From: an uncultured Prevotellaceae bacterium
GTDB taxonomy: Bacteria > Bacteroidota > Bacteroidia > Bacteroidales > Bacteroidaceae
Direction: 5' to 3'
NCBI GenBank assembly: GCA_947169245.1
Contig: CAMVPA010000021.1
Location: 1 to 57,159, forward strand
Length of the DNA stretch: 57,159 nt
The notes below the pieces were generated by a model. It made no database searches. It had not been told where the DNA came from and saw only the letters and a program-made list of their open reading frames with translations. A program made the position numbers and the translations under genes. Below are positions 49,938-57,159 of the stretch, piece by piece (within the stretch, counting starts at the first letter, position 1; each line of letters opens with the position of its first letter).

Positions 49938-50445
49938 ATCTGTCTGCTTCAATATATTTCTGTTTGATGGTCTGTCGTGCCCTGAAAAGGTTCACCTTGA
50001 CCTGTTCTTCGGTGATGCCCATGACTTCGGCAATCTCCTTGTAGCTTTTCCCCTCTGTCTCGCGCAGCAGCATGACTATGCGCTGTTTCTCAGGCAGGTT
50101 ATCCATGAGACGCCTTATCAAGAGGATGCGGTCTTGCTGCATGGCGTGCTCCTCAGGGTTCGAGGTGTAGCTGTGGTCGGCCGTCTCATGGCTTTCCTCG
50201 TTGAGGCTCTCGTCCTGTCGCCCCATTCTCCGGGTCTTGTCGAGTGCCTGGTTTCTGCAGATGGTGAGACAGAAGGCCTCTATGGACTTTATCTGCTCCC
50301 ACTGCTCGCGGCGGTTCCAGACTTTTATCATTGTCTCCTGAACAACATCCTCTGCCTCCGCATGATTGAGAGTGATGCGGAGCGCCAGTCTGTAGAGCTC
50401 GTTCTTCAGTGGCAGAATGTCGTTCTGGAAACTGATTTTCTTCAT
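49927..50445 (-). CDS. ECF-type RNA polymerase sigma factor
   Basis: A 172-residue sigma-70 family protein with only regions 2 and 4. Region 2 has LYRLALRITLNHAEAEDVVQETMIKVW and SIEAFCLTICRNQALD; region 4 has LPEKQRIVMLLRETEGKSYKEIAEVMGITEEQVKVNLFRARQ. It binds core RNA polymerase and directs a stress or surface regulon. A minus-strand TAACTTTC at 50477-50484 may be its own -7 box. The upstream argB gene ends in a heptamer array 89 bases away. Confidence 0.93.
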   Translation of the reverse strand: MKKISFQNDILPLKNELYRLALRITLNHAEAEDVVQETMIKVWNRREQWEQIKSIEAFCLTICRNQALDKTRRMGRQDESLNEESHETADHSYTSNPEEHAMQQDRILLIRRLMDNLPEKQRIVMLLRETEGKSYKEIAEVMGITEEQVKVNLFRARQTIKQKYIEADRYGL

Positions 50446-50504
50446 CCTCTCTAATAGAATGACGATTGAAACAGCCGAAAGTTACACTTCAGAGAGTTTT
50501 TTTT

Positions 50505-50539
50505 CTTACCTCTTACCTCTCACCTCTTACCTCTTACCT
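50505..50539. repeat. Five-heptamer array over the argB stop codon
   Basis: CTTACCT, CTTACCT, CTCACCT, CTTACCT, CTTACCT (transcript sense AGGTAAG/AGGTGAG). The argB stop TAA is at 50534-50536 in the array, and every unit holds TAA or TGA. Confidence 0.85.
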
Positions 50540-51397
50540 CTCATCACCTCTAATCATCGTGCCTCCCTGACTACCGATGGCAGAGGCTTGTGTGATGATG
50601 ACCTGCCTGACGCCGGCCTCGACGGCGCTGAGGGCGTTCTCTATCTTGGGCAGCATGCCGCCGCTGATGGTGCCGTCGGCCTTGTACTGTTCGAAGGACT
50701 TTCGGGTGATGACGGGAATGACGCTCAGGTCGTTGTCAGGGTCGCTGAGCACACCGGGCTTCTCGAACGAGAAGATGAGTGTCACGTCGTAGAGGCTGGC
50801 CAGTGCCTTCGCCGTCTCTGAGGCCATGGTGTCGGCGTTGGTGTTGAGGATGTTTCCTTCGCCGTCGTGCGTCAGCGGAGCAATGACGGGGATGAGTCCA
50901 GCTTCGATGAAACGGGCGATTTTTGCTCCGTCGGCCTTCTTGACGTCGCCCACGAAGCCGTAGTCGATAAACTGGGGTGATTGGTGTTCTTGCGTCCCGC
51001 TGGTAGCAAGCGAGCAAAGCTCGAGCGCGGTTTTGGGTGTTGACTTTACAGCAACAGGCGGGCGTTTCACGGAGCGGATGATGTCGCCGTCGGCACCGCA
51101 GAGCCCAATGGCGTCGACGCCCAGCGCCTGCAGGGCTGCCACGACGTGCTTGTTCACGAGTCCGCCGTAGACCATCGTCACGACTTCCAGCATCGGGCCG
51201 TCGGTAATACGGCGGCCGTCAACCATCTTGGTCTCGATGCCCAGTTCGGCAGCCACCTTCGTGGCGCGACGGCCACCGCCGTGCACTAGCACCTTGGGGC
51301 CTTCGATGGAGCAGAATCTCTCCAACATTTGGGCAAGCTGCTGCTCGTCCTCGACGACGGCTCCGCCCACTTTCACAACTGTCAGTTTCTCTTTCAT
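50534..51397 (-). CDS. argB: Acetylglutamate kinase with an in-frame insert
   Basis: Phosphorylates N-acetylglutamate with ATP, the second step of arginine synthesis. Motifs are VVKVGGAVVEDEQQL, KVLVHGGGRRATKVAAELG, GLCGADGDIIRSVKRPP, VIAPLTHDGEGNILNTNAD and the C-terminal SGGMLPKIENAL. At 287 residues it is about 30 longer than usual for the phylum; the excess lies at about residues 116-143 (STPKTALELCSLATSGTQEH), between KRPP and DYGFVGDV. The ATG is 3 bases after the stop of the SH3/barrel gene, so argB is the last gene of a speA-led operon. The C-terminal IRGDER is encoded by repeat-like sequence. Confidence 0.93.
   Translation of the reverse strand: MKEKLTVVKVGGAVVEDEQQLAQMLERFCSIEGPKVLVHGGGRRATKVAAELGIETKMVDGRRITDGPMLEVVTMVYGGLVNKHVVAALQALGVDAIGLCGADGDIIRSVKRPPVAVKSTPKTALELCSLATSGTQEHQSPQFIDYGFVGDVKKADGAKIARFIEAGLIPVIAPLTHDGEGNILNTNADTMASETAKALASLYDVTLIFSFEKPGVLSDPDNDLSVIPVITRKSFEQYKADGTISGGMLPKIENALSAVEAGVRQVIITQASAIGSQGGTMIRGDER
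50970..51055. repeat. REP-like insert inside argB
   Basis: About 85 bases not expected in argB, with a short hairpin (CGAGC AAA GCTCG at 51010-51022) and GGGTGTT/GGGGTGA-like ends. It stays in frame and encodes about 28 residues. Confidence 0.55.
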
Positions 51398-51400
51398 TGT

Positions 51401-52801
51401 TCAGAATCTTATACCGAGGTTAAGTGCGGCTGTCTTTACCGTGCGTTCATCTATATGTGCTTGTGTGGTGTGGTATCCCAAGGAGAGAGTAATGAGGTCG
51501 CTGTATACAACTCCCAACTGTGGTTCTGCCAGAACGTTAAAGGAGCGATACATCTCCTCTTCGCCATCAACACGCATCTTGACTCCAAGGTCGAGTCTGA
51601 TGAAAGGTCTCAACTTCGGCACCACCTCGCCGAAAGTGTAGCTTGTGCGCCAGAAAGGGTCAAGGAATGATTCCGAATACGAATCTCCGTCGCCAGTGAT
51701 ATAATACTTGCGGAACCCGATGCCGGGGCCTGTGGTCCAATGCTTCCCGAGAGCCATGTTCCACGTGAGATTGTCTCCAATCATATTACCCAATTTGGTG
51801 TCGTTGAAATAAGATTTAGATTTGGTCAGGCCAAGTCCAAAGTTCACCTCATCCTCAAAGAAAGAAGCCTTAAAGAAGGCATTGACCTTCGCCTTCCTTC
51901 TCTGTGAAGCTTCCCATCGTGCCTGCTGGCGTGCCTTTTCCTCTGGTGTCAGGTTCTTCTTGCCGCCTCGTCCCAGTTCATAGGTCAGGAACAGCTGAGG
52001 AGTGAATTGCCATTTCGTGTTTTCTTCAGCCTTCTTTTTTTTAACCTTCACCTCTGTTGCCTTTTGTCCCACGACAGAGATGCCCACGTTAAATTTCTTG
52101 CTGATGTTCACTCCCAGATCTCCGCCCAGAAAGAAGTCGCCGTCCTTGGCATCCAGATTATACATGTAGCCTCCACGCAGGTCAATCATAGGCTTGACGT
52201 TTCCGCTGACGGGAAAGATGTAACTCAGTTTTCCTGCACCTCCCACATTCACAAAGTTTCCTCCGTCGCCAAATCCCACGCTGACAGCGGGGCCGGCGCC
52301 GAGGTACAGCGAATTATTGAACCTATAGCCCAAGTCGTAGTCAAGTTCTACCGATGCGACTTTGCTTTTATATCCCAGGCGGACATCAATATTTTGTCCG
52401 AAGCCTTTGTCATTTTCCAGATACTCGTCGGGCATCGGCTTGACCGTTGTGGCGGACTCATTCTCTTGCTTTTTCGACTCTCGCTGCTGGCTCTTCTGAA
52501 CAGATGTTCCGCCTGTGGCGTTTTGTTGTGACTTGCTGTCGCTCTTGCCTTCAACTTTGGTCAAGTAGCTGGCCTTGACATAGCAGGTGGTGCCATTGAA
52601 CGATATGGCTGCCCAACCGTTGGTAATGCTTTTTACTGTCACAGTATTGCCTGCTGTCAGCGAGCTCACAACCTTTGAGCCCTGACTATTGGGTGCCGAG
52701 CGTACGTTAAGTTTTTGTACATTCACCTTGTACTGTCCCGACTGCGCCATCACCATGGAGGTAATCATGGTGAGGAAAAAAATAAGAAAGGATCTTTTCA
52801 T
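51401..52801 (-). CDS. SH3b domain plus outer-membrane-barrel-like protein
   Basis: A 466-residue secreted protein from ATG 52801 (signal peptide MKRSFLIFFLTMITSMVMA). Residues 20-85 are a bacterial SH3 domain (YKVNVQKLNVRSAPNSQGSKVV, GWAAISFNGTTCYVKASYL), which often binds peptidoglycan. A Lys/Gln/Ser-rich linker follows, then about 300 residues of alternating beta strands ending in Phe (ALNLGIRF), typical of an outer-membrane barrel. A Lys-rich turn (KVKKKKAEENTK) lies near 260. It might link the outer membrane to the wall (inference). It lies between speA and argB, 31 and 3 bases away. Confidence 0.75.
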   Translation of the reverse strand: MKRSFLIFFLTMITSMVMAQSGQYKVNVQKLNVRSAPNSQGSKVVSSLTAGNTVTVKSITNGWAAISFNGTTCYVKASYLTKVEGKSDSKSQQNATGGTSVQKSQQRESKKQENESATTVKPMPDEYLENDKGFGQNIDVRLGYKSKVASVELDYDLGYRFNNSLYLGAGPAVSVGFGDGGNFVNVGGAGKLSYIFPVSGNVKPMIDLRGGYMYNLDAKDGDFFLGGDLGVNISKKFNVGISVVGQKATEVKVKKKKAEENTKWQFTPQLFLTYELGRGGKKNLTPEEKARQQARWEASQRRKAKVNAFFKASFFEDEVNFGLGLTKSKSYFNDTKLGNMIGDNLTWNMALGKHWTTGPGIGFRKYYITGDGDSYSESFLDPFWRTSYTFGEVVPKLRPFIRLDLGVKMRVDGEEEMYRSFNVLAEPQLGVVYSDLITLSLGYHTTQAHIDERTVKTAALNLGIRF

Positions 52802-52832
52802 GATGTCTGAAAAATGTGTCACTATTACTTTA

Positions 52833-54725
52833 TTATTCCAGATAGGTATATCCGTAGAGGCCGCTGCGATAGGTGGAGAGGAACTCCTTGCCCTCCTCGA
52901 GGGTGATGCGGCCTTCCTTGACGCTCTTCGTCACCCATATCTCGAGCTGGCGAACCAGCTTTTTGGGGTCGTACTGCACGTAGTCGAGCACCTCGGCCAC
53001 GGTCTCGCCGTCGATGACTTGGTCAATGTGGTATTTCCCGTCCTTGACGGAGATGTGGACGGCGGTGGTGTCGCCGAAGAGGTTGTGCATGTCGCCCAAT
53101 ATCTCCTGATAGGCTCCAACGAGGAAGACGCCGAGGTAGTAGTCCTCGGTCTTCTTCAGCGTGTGGACGGGCAGGGAGTGGGAGTTGTGGCGGTTGGTGA
53201 CGAACGAGGCTATCTTGCCGTCGGAGTCGCAGGTGATGTCCTGCAGCGTGGCGTTGCGCGTAGGCCGTTCGTTCAGCCGCTGGATGGGCATGATGGGGAA
53301 CATCTGGTCGATGGCCCACGAGTCGGGCAGCGACTGGAAGAGCGAGAAGTTGCAGAAGTACTTGTCGGCCAGCAGTTTGTCGATGTTCATCAGCTCCTCG
53401 GGGACGTGCTTCAGCGACTTCGTCAGGGCGTTGATCTCATGGCAGACGCTCCAGTACATGGCCTCAATCTCGGCACGCGTCTTCAGGTCTACGATGCCGT
53501 GGCTGAAGAGGTCGAGCACCTCCTCGCGTATCTGCTCGGCGTCGTGCCAGTCCTCCAGCACGTTGCGTGGGCTCAGGTTGTCCCATATCTCATAGAGATC
53601 CTTCACCAGCTGGTGCGAGTTCTCGTCGGGCTCGAACTCCTCGGGCATCTCGGGCAGCGAGGCCGTCTCCAGCACGTTGATGACGAGCACAGAGTGGTGG
53701 GCAGCCAGCGAGCGTCCGCTCTCGGTGATGATGTTGGGGTGGGGCAGGCCGTTCTTGTTGGCTGCATCGACAAAGGTGTAGATACAGTCGTTCACATACT
53801 CCTGGATGGAGTAGTTCACCGACGACTCGCTGCTGGGCGAGCGTGTGCCGTCGTAGTCGACGCCCAGACCGCCTCCGCAGTCGACGAACTCCACCTCGTA
53901 GCCCATGCGATGTAGCTGGATATAGAACTGCGATGCCTCGCGCAGAGCCGTCTGGATGCGGCGTATCTTGGTAATCTGTGAACCGATGTGGAAATGAATC
54001 AGCTTCAGGCAGTCGCGCATGCCCTTCTTGTCGAGCATGTCGAGGGCCTCCAGCAGCTCGGCACTCGTCAGTCCGAACTTCGAGGCGTCGCCGCCGCTCT
54101 CCTCCCACTTGCCGCTGCCGCTGGAGGCCAGCTTGATGCGGATGCCGAGGTTGGGCCTCACGTCCAGCTTCTTGGCAATGCGGGCGATGATGTCGAGCTC
54201 GTTCAGCTTCTCCACCACGATGAAGATGCGCTTACCCATCTTCTGCGCCAGCAGCGCTAGCTCAATGTACGACTGGTCCTTATAGCCGTTGCAGACGATG
54301 ACGGAGTCGCTCTGGCACTGCACCGCCAGCACGGCGTGCAGCTCAGGCTTCGAGCCAGCCTCCAAGCCGAGGTTGAACTTCCGTCCGTGGGAGATGATCT
54401 CCTCGACCACAGGCTGCATCTGGTTCACCTTGATGGGGTAGATCACGTAGTTCTCGCCCTGATATTCATACTCCTTGGCCGCCTTCTTGAAGCAGCTCCA
54501 TGTCTTCTCGATGCGGTTGTCCAGAATGTCGGGGAAGCGCAGCAGTACCGGCGCCGTCACGTCGCGCAGCGCCAACTCGTCCATCACCTCGCGCAGGTCA
54601 ATCTGTGTGGAGTCCTTACAAGGAGTAACAAACACGTTGCCGGCATCGTTAATGCCAAAGTAGCTTGTGCCCCAGCCGTTAATGTTATACAGCTCGCGGG
54701 CGTCGTCGATGGTCCATTTCTTCAT
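52833..54725 (-). CDS. speA: Biosynthetic arginine decarboxylase
   Basis: PLP enzyme converting arginine to agmatine, the entry to polyamine synthesis. It is 630 residues from ATG 54725; the longer open frame crosses the promoter. The PLP-binding Lys99 is in YVIYPIKVNQ; other signatures are GLEAGSKPELHAVLA, LIHFHIGSQI, VDCGGGLGVDYDGT and DKYFCNFSLFQSLPDSWAIDQMFPIMP. It is the first gene of a probable speA-SH3/barrel-argB operon, so arginine use and arginine synthesis share a transcript. Confidence 0.96.
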   Translation of the reverse strand: MKKWTIDDARELYNINGWGTSYFGINDAGNVFVTPCKDSTQIDLREVMDELALRDVTAPVLLRFPDILDNRIEKTWSCFKKAAKEYEYQGENYVIYPIKVNQMQPVVEEIISHGRKFNLGLEAGSKPELHAVLAVQCQSDSVIVCNGYKDQSYIELALLAQKMGKRIFIVVEKLNELDIIARIAKKLDVRPNLGIRIKLASSGSGKWEESGGDASKFGLTSAELLEALDMLDKKGMRDCLKLIHFHIGSQITKIRRIQTALREASQFYIQLHRMGYEVEFVDCGGGLGVDYDGTRSPSSESSVNYSIQEYVNDCIYTFVDAANKNGLPHPNIITESGRSLAAHHSVLVINVLETASLPEMPEEFEPDENSHQLVKDLYEIWDNLSPRNVLEDWHDAEQIREEVLDLFSHGIVDLKTRAEIEAMYWSVCHEINALTKSLKHVPEELMNIDKLLADKYFCNFSLFQSLPDSWAIDQMFPIMPIQRLNERPTRNATLQDITCDSDGKIASFVTNRHNSHSLPVHTLKKTEDYYLGVFLVGAYQEILGDMHNLFGDTTAVHISVKDGKYHIDQVIDGETVAEVLDYVQYDPKKLVRQLEIWVTKSVKEGRITLEEGKEFLSTYRSGLYGYTYLE

Positions 54726-54733
54726 ATCGGCTG

Positions 54734-54765
54734 CGAAGATACGCAAAAATCTCAAATCCGCCAAA
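54734..54765 (-). promoter_or_regulatory. Promoter of the speA operon
   Basis: Minus-strand TTTG (54762-54765), 20 bases, TATCTTCG (54734-54741), one base off consensus. Eight bases separate it from the ATG. Confidence 0.55.
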
Positions 54766-54808
54766 TAAAACAAACAAAACCTCGCGCACGCGCGCTAAAA
54801 AAGTGGTG

Positions 54809-56443
54809 TTACTCGGAAAACGTGAAAGTGGTGATGCTGCGTGGCGGCAACGAGGAGGTGACGGGTACGGGGCGGAGGGTCTCGCCCTCGACGTCGCTGG
54901 TGCGGTAGGCGCGGAGTTGGTGAATCGTGGAGGGTGGAAGGTGGAGGGTGGAAGGTGATGGGTGATGGGGGGTGGGAGATGGGTGGCGGGAGGTGGCTGA
55001 AAGGTGGAGGGAGATGGGTTGTTCCTCCTCACTATAATTGATGGCGACAACGGCCCACGAGCCGTCAGTGTTACGGTAGGCGCTGACCATGAGACCGTAT
55101 GGGTCTTCTGGGCCCTCCACGTCGTAGCGTACGGCACCGGGACGCACGAAGCGGCTATAGTTGCCAAGAGCCCAGAGCAGACGGGAGTCGCGGGCAGACG
55201 GTTTTTCTGAAACGTTGTCGTCTCCACGTCGTCCCTGCCGTTCGTAGACGCGGATGAGGCCGTCCTTATAGTCGCCACCGCAGGCACGCCACCACGACCA
55301 GCTCTCAGCGTCGGCATAGCAGAGGTCGTGATGGATGACACGGGCCACGTAGAGAGCCGTCTTCATCGTGAAGTCGTAACCGTTGCCACCGCCAATCTCT
55401 TCATCGTTCGACATGATGCAGAGCTCCGACTGCCAGAACGAGATGCCATAGTGGCGGCAGGTGTCGCGCAGCCGCTGGCGTATGTGTTTCATATAAGGTA
55501 CGGGCGTGTTTGTCCAGTAGCTGTGACCAAGGATGATACGGGGCACCTGCGGTGTGTCGCCAAGGTAGGTCTGTGTGCTGTCCTTGGAGAAGAGCGTACG
55601 GATGGTGTTGCCACGCTGCCAGTCGGTCTTGTAGATGCCCAACAGACAGCGCAGGTCGCTGGACTCAGGGACGAGAATCTGGGTGGTGGGAGATGGGTGT
55701 TGGGTGGTGGGAGATGGGTGTTGGAGAGCAGCGCTGGTGGCTCGTGCCAGCCGCGCTATCTCGCGGTTGGTGGCGGGCGAGCCCTCCTGCTTGGGTCCCT
55801 GCCAGTTCCAGTGGCCGTCGGGCTCGTTGACGGGGCAGAGGTAGTCGAAGTGGATGCCGTCGTGCTCCTCCAGTCCCTTCAGCGCCGTTGCCATGAAGGT
55901 GGCAAAGCGGTCGTAGCAGTCGTCGCGGAGGTTCAGTGTGCCGTCGCGCCCGGTGTTGGTGGCCAGCCCGTTCTGGGTGAAGTAGACGGGCGGTGAGTTG
56001 AGGAAGGCGAGGAAGTGGGGCACGCCGCGCTCCTTGGCCAGTTGAAGAAAGCGGCGCTGACCGGCCTGTCGCGACCAGTCGTAGGTGCCATCCTGTTGGA
56101 GGAAGCACTCGGTACGGGTAGAGCGGTTTATCTGCGCCTCCCTACCTTGCTCGGCGCTACCGGCTCCGAGGTTGAAGCGCCACAGCGAGAGGCCGATGCC
56201 GCGGGGCTGTCCCATAGCATCAGTATCCATAGAGAAGAGCCAGTCGGCAATCTTTGCCTGCTCCGTGGTGTCGGTCCACAAGCCAATGGTCTGCATGGAC
56301 CACGCATCGGAGGCGCCGAAATGGCGGATGGTCTGGCGCGGGGAGTCAGTGCGGATGACGTGGGTAGCCGCAGAACCAACACTGCCGGCGCACAGCCATA
56401 ATGACAGTGCGGCGGCAGTGGCCAGTTGGATTGTATGTCTCAT
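54809..56443 (-). CDS. Secreted GH30-type glycosidase (endo-galactanase-like)
   Basis: A 544-residue secreted enzyme (signal peptide through ...AGSVGSAA). Clan-A barrel with acid/base Glu207 in CPVNEPDG and nucleophile Glu340 in ISFWQSELCIM; FGASDAWSM near the start and the C-terminal beta domain (WAVVAINYSEEEQPISL) fit GH30. The Bacteroidetes relatives I recall are endo-beta-1,6-galactanases, so arabinogalactan side chains are a likely substrate (inference). Two heptamer arrays lie in frame: residues about 240-255 encode HPSPTTQ twice, and about 476-506 encode a His/Pro/Ser-rich stretch inside the C-terminal beta domain. It follows the GH35 gene by 30 bases. Confidence 0.82.
   Translation of the reverse strand: MRHTIQLATAAALSLWLCAGSVGSAATHVIRTDSPRQTIRHFGASDAWSMQTIGLWTDTTEQAKIADWLFSMDTDAMGQPRGIGLSLWRFNLGAGSAEQGREAQINRSTRTECFLQQDGTYDWSRQAGQRRFLQLAKERGVPHFLAFLNSPPVYFTQNGLATNTGRDGTLNLRDDCYDRFATFMATALKGLEEHDGIHFDYLCPVNEPDGHWNWQGPKQEGSPATNREIARLARATSAALQHPSPTTQHPSPTTQILVPESSDLRCLLGIYKTDWQRGNTIRTLFSKDSTQTYLGDTPQVPRIILGHSYWTNTPVPYMKHIRQRLRDTCRHYGISFWQSELCIMSNDEEIGGGNGYDFTMKTALYVARVIHHDLCYADAESWSWWRACGGDYKDGLIRVYERQGRRGDDNVSEKPSARDSRLLWALGNYSRFVRPGAVRYDVEGPEDPYGLMVSAYRNTDGSWAVVAINYSEEEQPISLHLSATSRHPSPTPHHPSPSTLHLPPSTIHQLRAYRTSDVEGETLRPVPVTSSLPPRSITTFTFSE
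54928..55018. repeat. Long degenerate heptamer array in the GH30 gene
   Basis: About twelve units (TGGAGGG, TGGAAGG, TGATGGG, TGGGAGA and variants) with a few slips. In coding sense they give a stretch rich in HPSPT, STLHLPPS. The frame is kept. Confidence 0.8.
55680..55728. repeat. Seven-heptamer array in the GH30 gene
   Basis: TGGGTGG, TGGGAGA, TGGGTGT twice over (a 21-bp higher-order unit at 55680-55700 and 55701-55721), then TGGAGAG. Each 21-bp unit encodes HPSPTTQ. Confidence 0.88.
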
Positions 56444-56473
56444 AAGTCGTTAGTTTTGTGTGGGTTGCTGGTG

Positions 56474-57159
56474 TTACTTCAGCAGGAAGATGCGGAAGTT
56501 CTTGACGCTGCCGGGAGCACCCTGTTCGGCACGAGGCAGGTACTCGAGGGCGGTAACGGTCTGCTCAGAGCCGAGGTCGATGACGAGGAGGTGAGGCGCC
56601 GAAGCACCCTTCTCTGTCTGCCAGTAGGTGGACTCTTGGAGGTCGAAGACCTTGTCGCCGGTGTGGTTGCCGTTCTCCTCTTCAGAGTTGGCATACTTTG
56701 TGGTCCACGGCTCACGCGAGAGACGCTTGCCGTCGGTGCCCTGCAGGTAGAGCTCGGCGATGGCTACGCGGTCGCCGTCCTTCTGGGTAGAGAGACACTC
56801 GATGGCGAGGTAACGGCCCTTCTGTGGGGCAGCGAAGCGGAAGGTCTGCCAGCCGTTGCCGGCCTTGGCGGTGACGGTTCCGGCGGCAGAACCGCCGGAC
56901 ACACTGACAGGCGTGGCGCTGTTCAGGTCGGGCTTGTCGCCGATGTTGTTGTGCTTGTTGCTCTTCTCCAGCTGCAGCTTGTTCAGTTCAGGCTCGGCCT
57001 GGCCCCAGACGACGGCCTCACGAGGCCCTACGACATCGAGGACGATGATTTCGTTCCGTCCCTTCTTCAGCCAGCAGCCGGGCACGTAGAGCGTCTGTTG
57101 CGGGCCAATGCTCCAGATGCGGCCCATAGCATGACCATTCACCCATACCTGACCCTTGC
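56474..57159 (-). CDS. GH35 beta-galactosidase, C-terminal part
   Basis: The frame is open to the window edge, so the 5' part is missing. The visible start KGQVWVNGHAMGRIWSIGPQQTLYVPGCWLKKGRNEI is the jelly-roll end typical of GH35 beta-galactosidases. It is followed by VVWGQAEPEL and a C-terminal F5/8 (discoidin)-like domain from about residue 80 (GWQTFRFAAPQKGRYLAIECLS, LLVIDLGSEQTVTALEYLPR). It ends 30 bases before the GH30 gene, so the two probably act together on galactans: GH30 cutting inside chains and GH35 releasing galactose (inference). Confidence 0.85.
   Translation of the reverse strand, partial: KGQVWVNGHAMGRIWSIGPQQTLYVPGCWLKKGRNEIIVLDVVGPREAVVWGQAEPELNKLQLEKSNKHNNIGDKPDLNSATPVSVSGGSAAGTVTAKAGNGWQTFRFAAPQKGRYLAIECLSTQKDGDRVAIAELYLQGTDGKRLSREPWTTKYANSEEENGNHTGDKVFDLQESTYWQTEKGASAPHLLVIDLGSEQTVTALEYLPRAEQGAPGSVKNFRIFLLK

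Overview
The window reads as a chromosomal segment of a gut or rumen Bacteroidales bacterium, most likely a Prevotellaceae (Prevotella/Segatella/Xylanibacter type). The reasons are the Bacteroidetes promoter form TTTG-N19/20-TAnnTTTG in front of many genes, a BspA-like leucine-rich-repeat surface protein, an S46 dipeptidyl peptidase, two LruC/DUF4842 lipoproteins, multi-modular pectin and galactan enzymes, and an HTCS-like regulator. Base composition is G+C-rich, so many long antisense reading frames exist and were discarded.

Layout. 1-3253: a truncated unknown gene, an S41 C-terminal processing peptidase and a DUF4380-like secreted protein. 3255-7867: housekeeping genes (ybeY, coaD, a small HTH protein, ruvB, dprA, a dihydrouridine synthase). 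7914-19138: a carbohydrate locus on the minus strand, with a GH43-like/GH2 fusion enzyme translationally coupled to a membrane-spanning AraC-type regulator, then a 1652-residue SGNH esterase plus pectin methylesterase. 19297-20131: a frameshifted dinD. 20132-20577: a gene-free, repeat-filled gap. 20578-32890: a probable surface-protein operon (BspA-like LRR protein, 2646-residue beta-rich protein, 68-residue microprotein) whose first gene is switched out of frame at a poly-C tract. 33056-37996: S46 peptidase, polysaccharide flippase and an SpmA-SpmB-like fusion. 38101-42048: two convergent DUF4842 lipoproteins, then a tRNA with CAT anticodon. 42248-48558: P-type Ca ATPase, ribF, CPBP protease and OPT transporter. 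48559-49475: a gap built almost entirely of short tandem arrays. 49476-54725: anti-sigma-like/ECF sigma pair, then argB, an SH3/barrel protein and speA. 54809-57159: GH30 enzyme and the 3' end of a GH35 beta-galactosidase.

The most unusual signal is a family of degenerate short tandem arrays, mainly with a 7-base unit and often exactly five units (35 bp), plus 8-, 9- and 10-base relatives. Between genes the units carry stop codons and sit on the stop codon of the upstream gene. Inside genes the units are stop-free and read through in frame, forming inserts or linkers in the P-type ATPase, the GH43-GH2 fusion and the GH30 enzyme. Palindromic REP-like elements are also carried in frame (ATPase, BspA-like protein), and ArgB carries a comparable insert. 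Other points of interest are the poly-C phase switch, a regulator with the sensor and DNA-binding ends of an HTCS but no kinase or receiver, and a 21-bp-spaced direct repeat that may be its operator.
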